Below, in pieces: positions 63,931-64,000 of a stretch of 64,000 nt of DNA. The stretch is from contig NZ_JBHULM010000001.1 of NCBI RefSeq assembly GCF_042684485.1, forward strand, positions 62,001 through 126,000. The letters are read 5' to 3'. Below the pieces are notes generated by a model, which did not search any database, was not told the origin of the DNA, and saw only the letters and a list, made by a program, of their open reading frames with translations. The first letter of the stretch is position 1. Each line of letters opens with the position of its first letter. A program made the translations under genes and the position numbers. The DNA is from Oceanihabitans gracilariae (GTDB lineage: Bacteria; Bacteroidota; Bacteroidia; Flavobacteriales; Flavobacteriaceae).

Positions 63931-64000
63931 CTATTTATCAATAGAACCTAAAACACGTTTCATAAAGTTATTTGCTGCATCTTTTTTAGAGGCACCATCT
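63931..64000 (-). CDS. C-terminal end of an unidentified gene (cut by the window edge)
   Basis: The minus strand shows 22 in-frame codons (DGASKKDAANNF, MKRVLGSIDK) and a TAG stop at 63931-63933, followed by a strong terminator. Composition and the terminator support a real gene running in from the right. Too little is visible to name it. Confidence 0.6.
   Translation of the reverse strand, partial: DGASKKDAANNFMKRVLGSIDK

Noticed and set aside
1..64000. CRISPR arrays, insertion sequences, rRNA genes, retrons
   Set aside because: Read for regularly spaced repeats, transposase motifs and rRNA-like conserved sequence; none found. The only stable RNA gene recognised is the tRNA-Ser.

Overview
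The window is low-GC DNA (my estimate is about one third G+C). It looks like the chromosome of a marine member of the Flavobacteriaceae (Bacteroidota). Supporting signs are a type IX secretion sorting tail at 45000-45216, a hybrid two-component regulator of the Bacteroidota type, -7 promoter elements of the TAnnTTTG form, many SPII lipoproteins, a PL7 alginate lyase, and the gene order ribB - lptF/G - lolA - ftsK - dgkA - tpx. No transposase, integrase or CRISPR array was seen.

Region 1 (1-18899) is a co-directional defence-type island. A type I restriction-modification operon (hsdM, cut by the window edge; hsdS; hsdR) carries a three-gene insert between hsdS and hsdR. The insert resembles an ABC-three-component (ABC-3C) system: a nuclease-like effector, a small middle component and an SMC/RecF-type ATPase with a zinc hook. 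Twenty-four bases after hsdR comes a tightly packed four-gene operon: a Upf1/Dna2-type SF1 helicase, a protein with a C-terminal PIN nuclease domain, a small protein resembling Ycf35/DUF1257, and an AAA+ ATPase of the Ycf46 family. I know of no named system with this four-gene make-up. It is the best candidate for something undescribed.

Region 2 (18900-32621) holds a PhoX-like lipoprotein paired with a di-heme cytochrome c peroxidase (preceded by an 18-bp perfect palindrome), a tRNA-Ser(UGA), an acetyl-CoA:succinate CoA-transferase divergent from an AraC regulator, a nitroreductase, a thioredoxin-like protein, a DegT-family aminotransferase and a large DUF3857/transglutaminase protein.

Region 3 (32641-48997) is a surface-protein region that has been duplicated and rearranged. 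It contains a decayed aminotransferase tail, an intact hybrid two-component regulator (HTCS), and a tandem family of secreted proteins sharing one N-terminal domain but with unrelated C-termini (one ending in an S74 chaperone domain). A second HTCS copy has collapsed into an internally deleted pseudogene and is followed by a second set of lipoprotein genes. Both HTCS copies are followed by the same pair of GAAACATAT direct repeats spaced 21 bp apart, a plausible operator for the regulator's own AraC domain. One lipoprotein gene in the second set is split by an in-frame stop.

Region 4 (48999-64000) is ordinary chromosome: riboflavin synthesis (with a cyclohydrolase domain lacking its zinc cysteines), LPS export, LolA, FtsK, DgkA, thiol peroxidase, KatG followed by an ankyrin protein, an MFS transporter with an AraC regulator, a DJ-1/PfpI protein and a PL7 alginate lyase with a GntR-like palindrome upstream. 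The window ends inside one more minus-strand gene.
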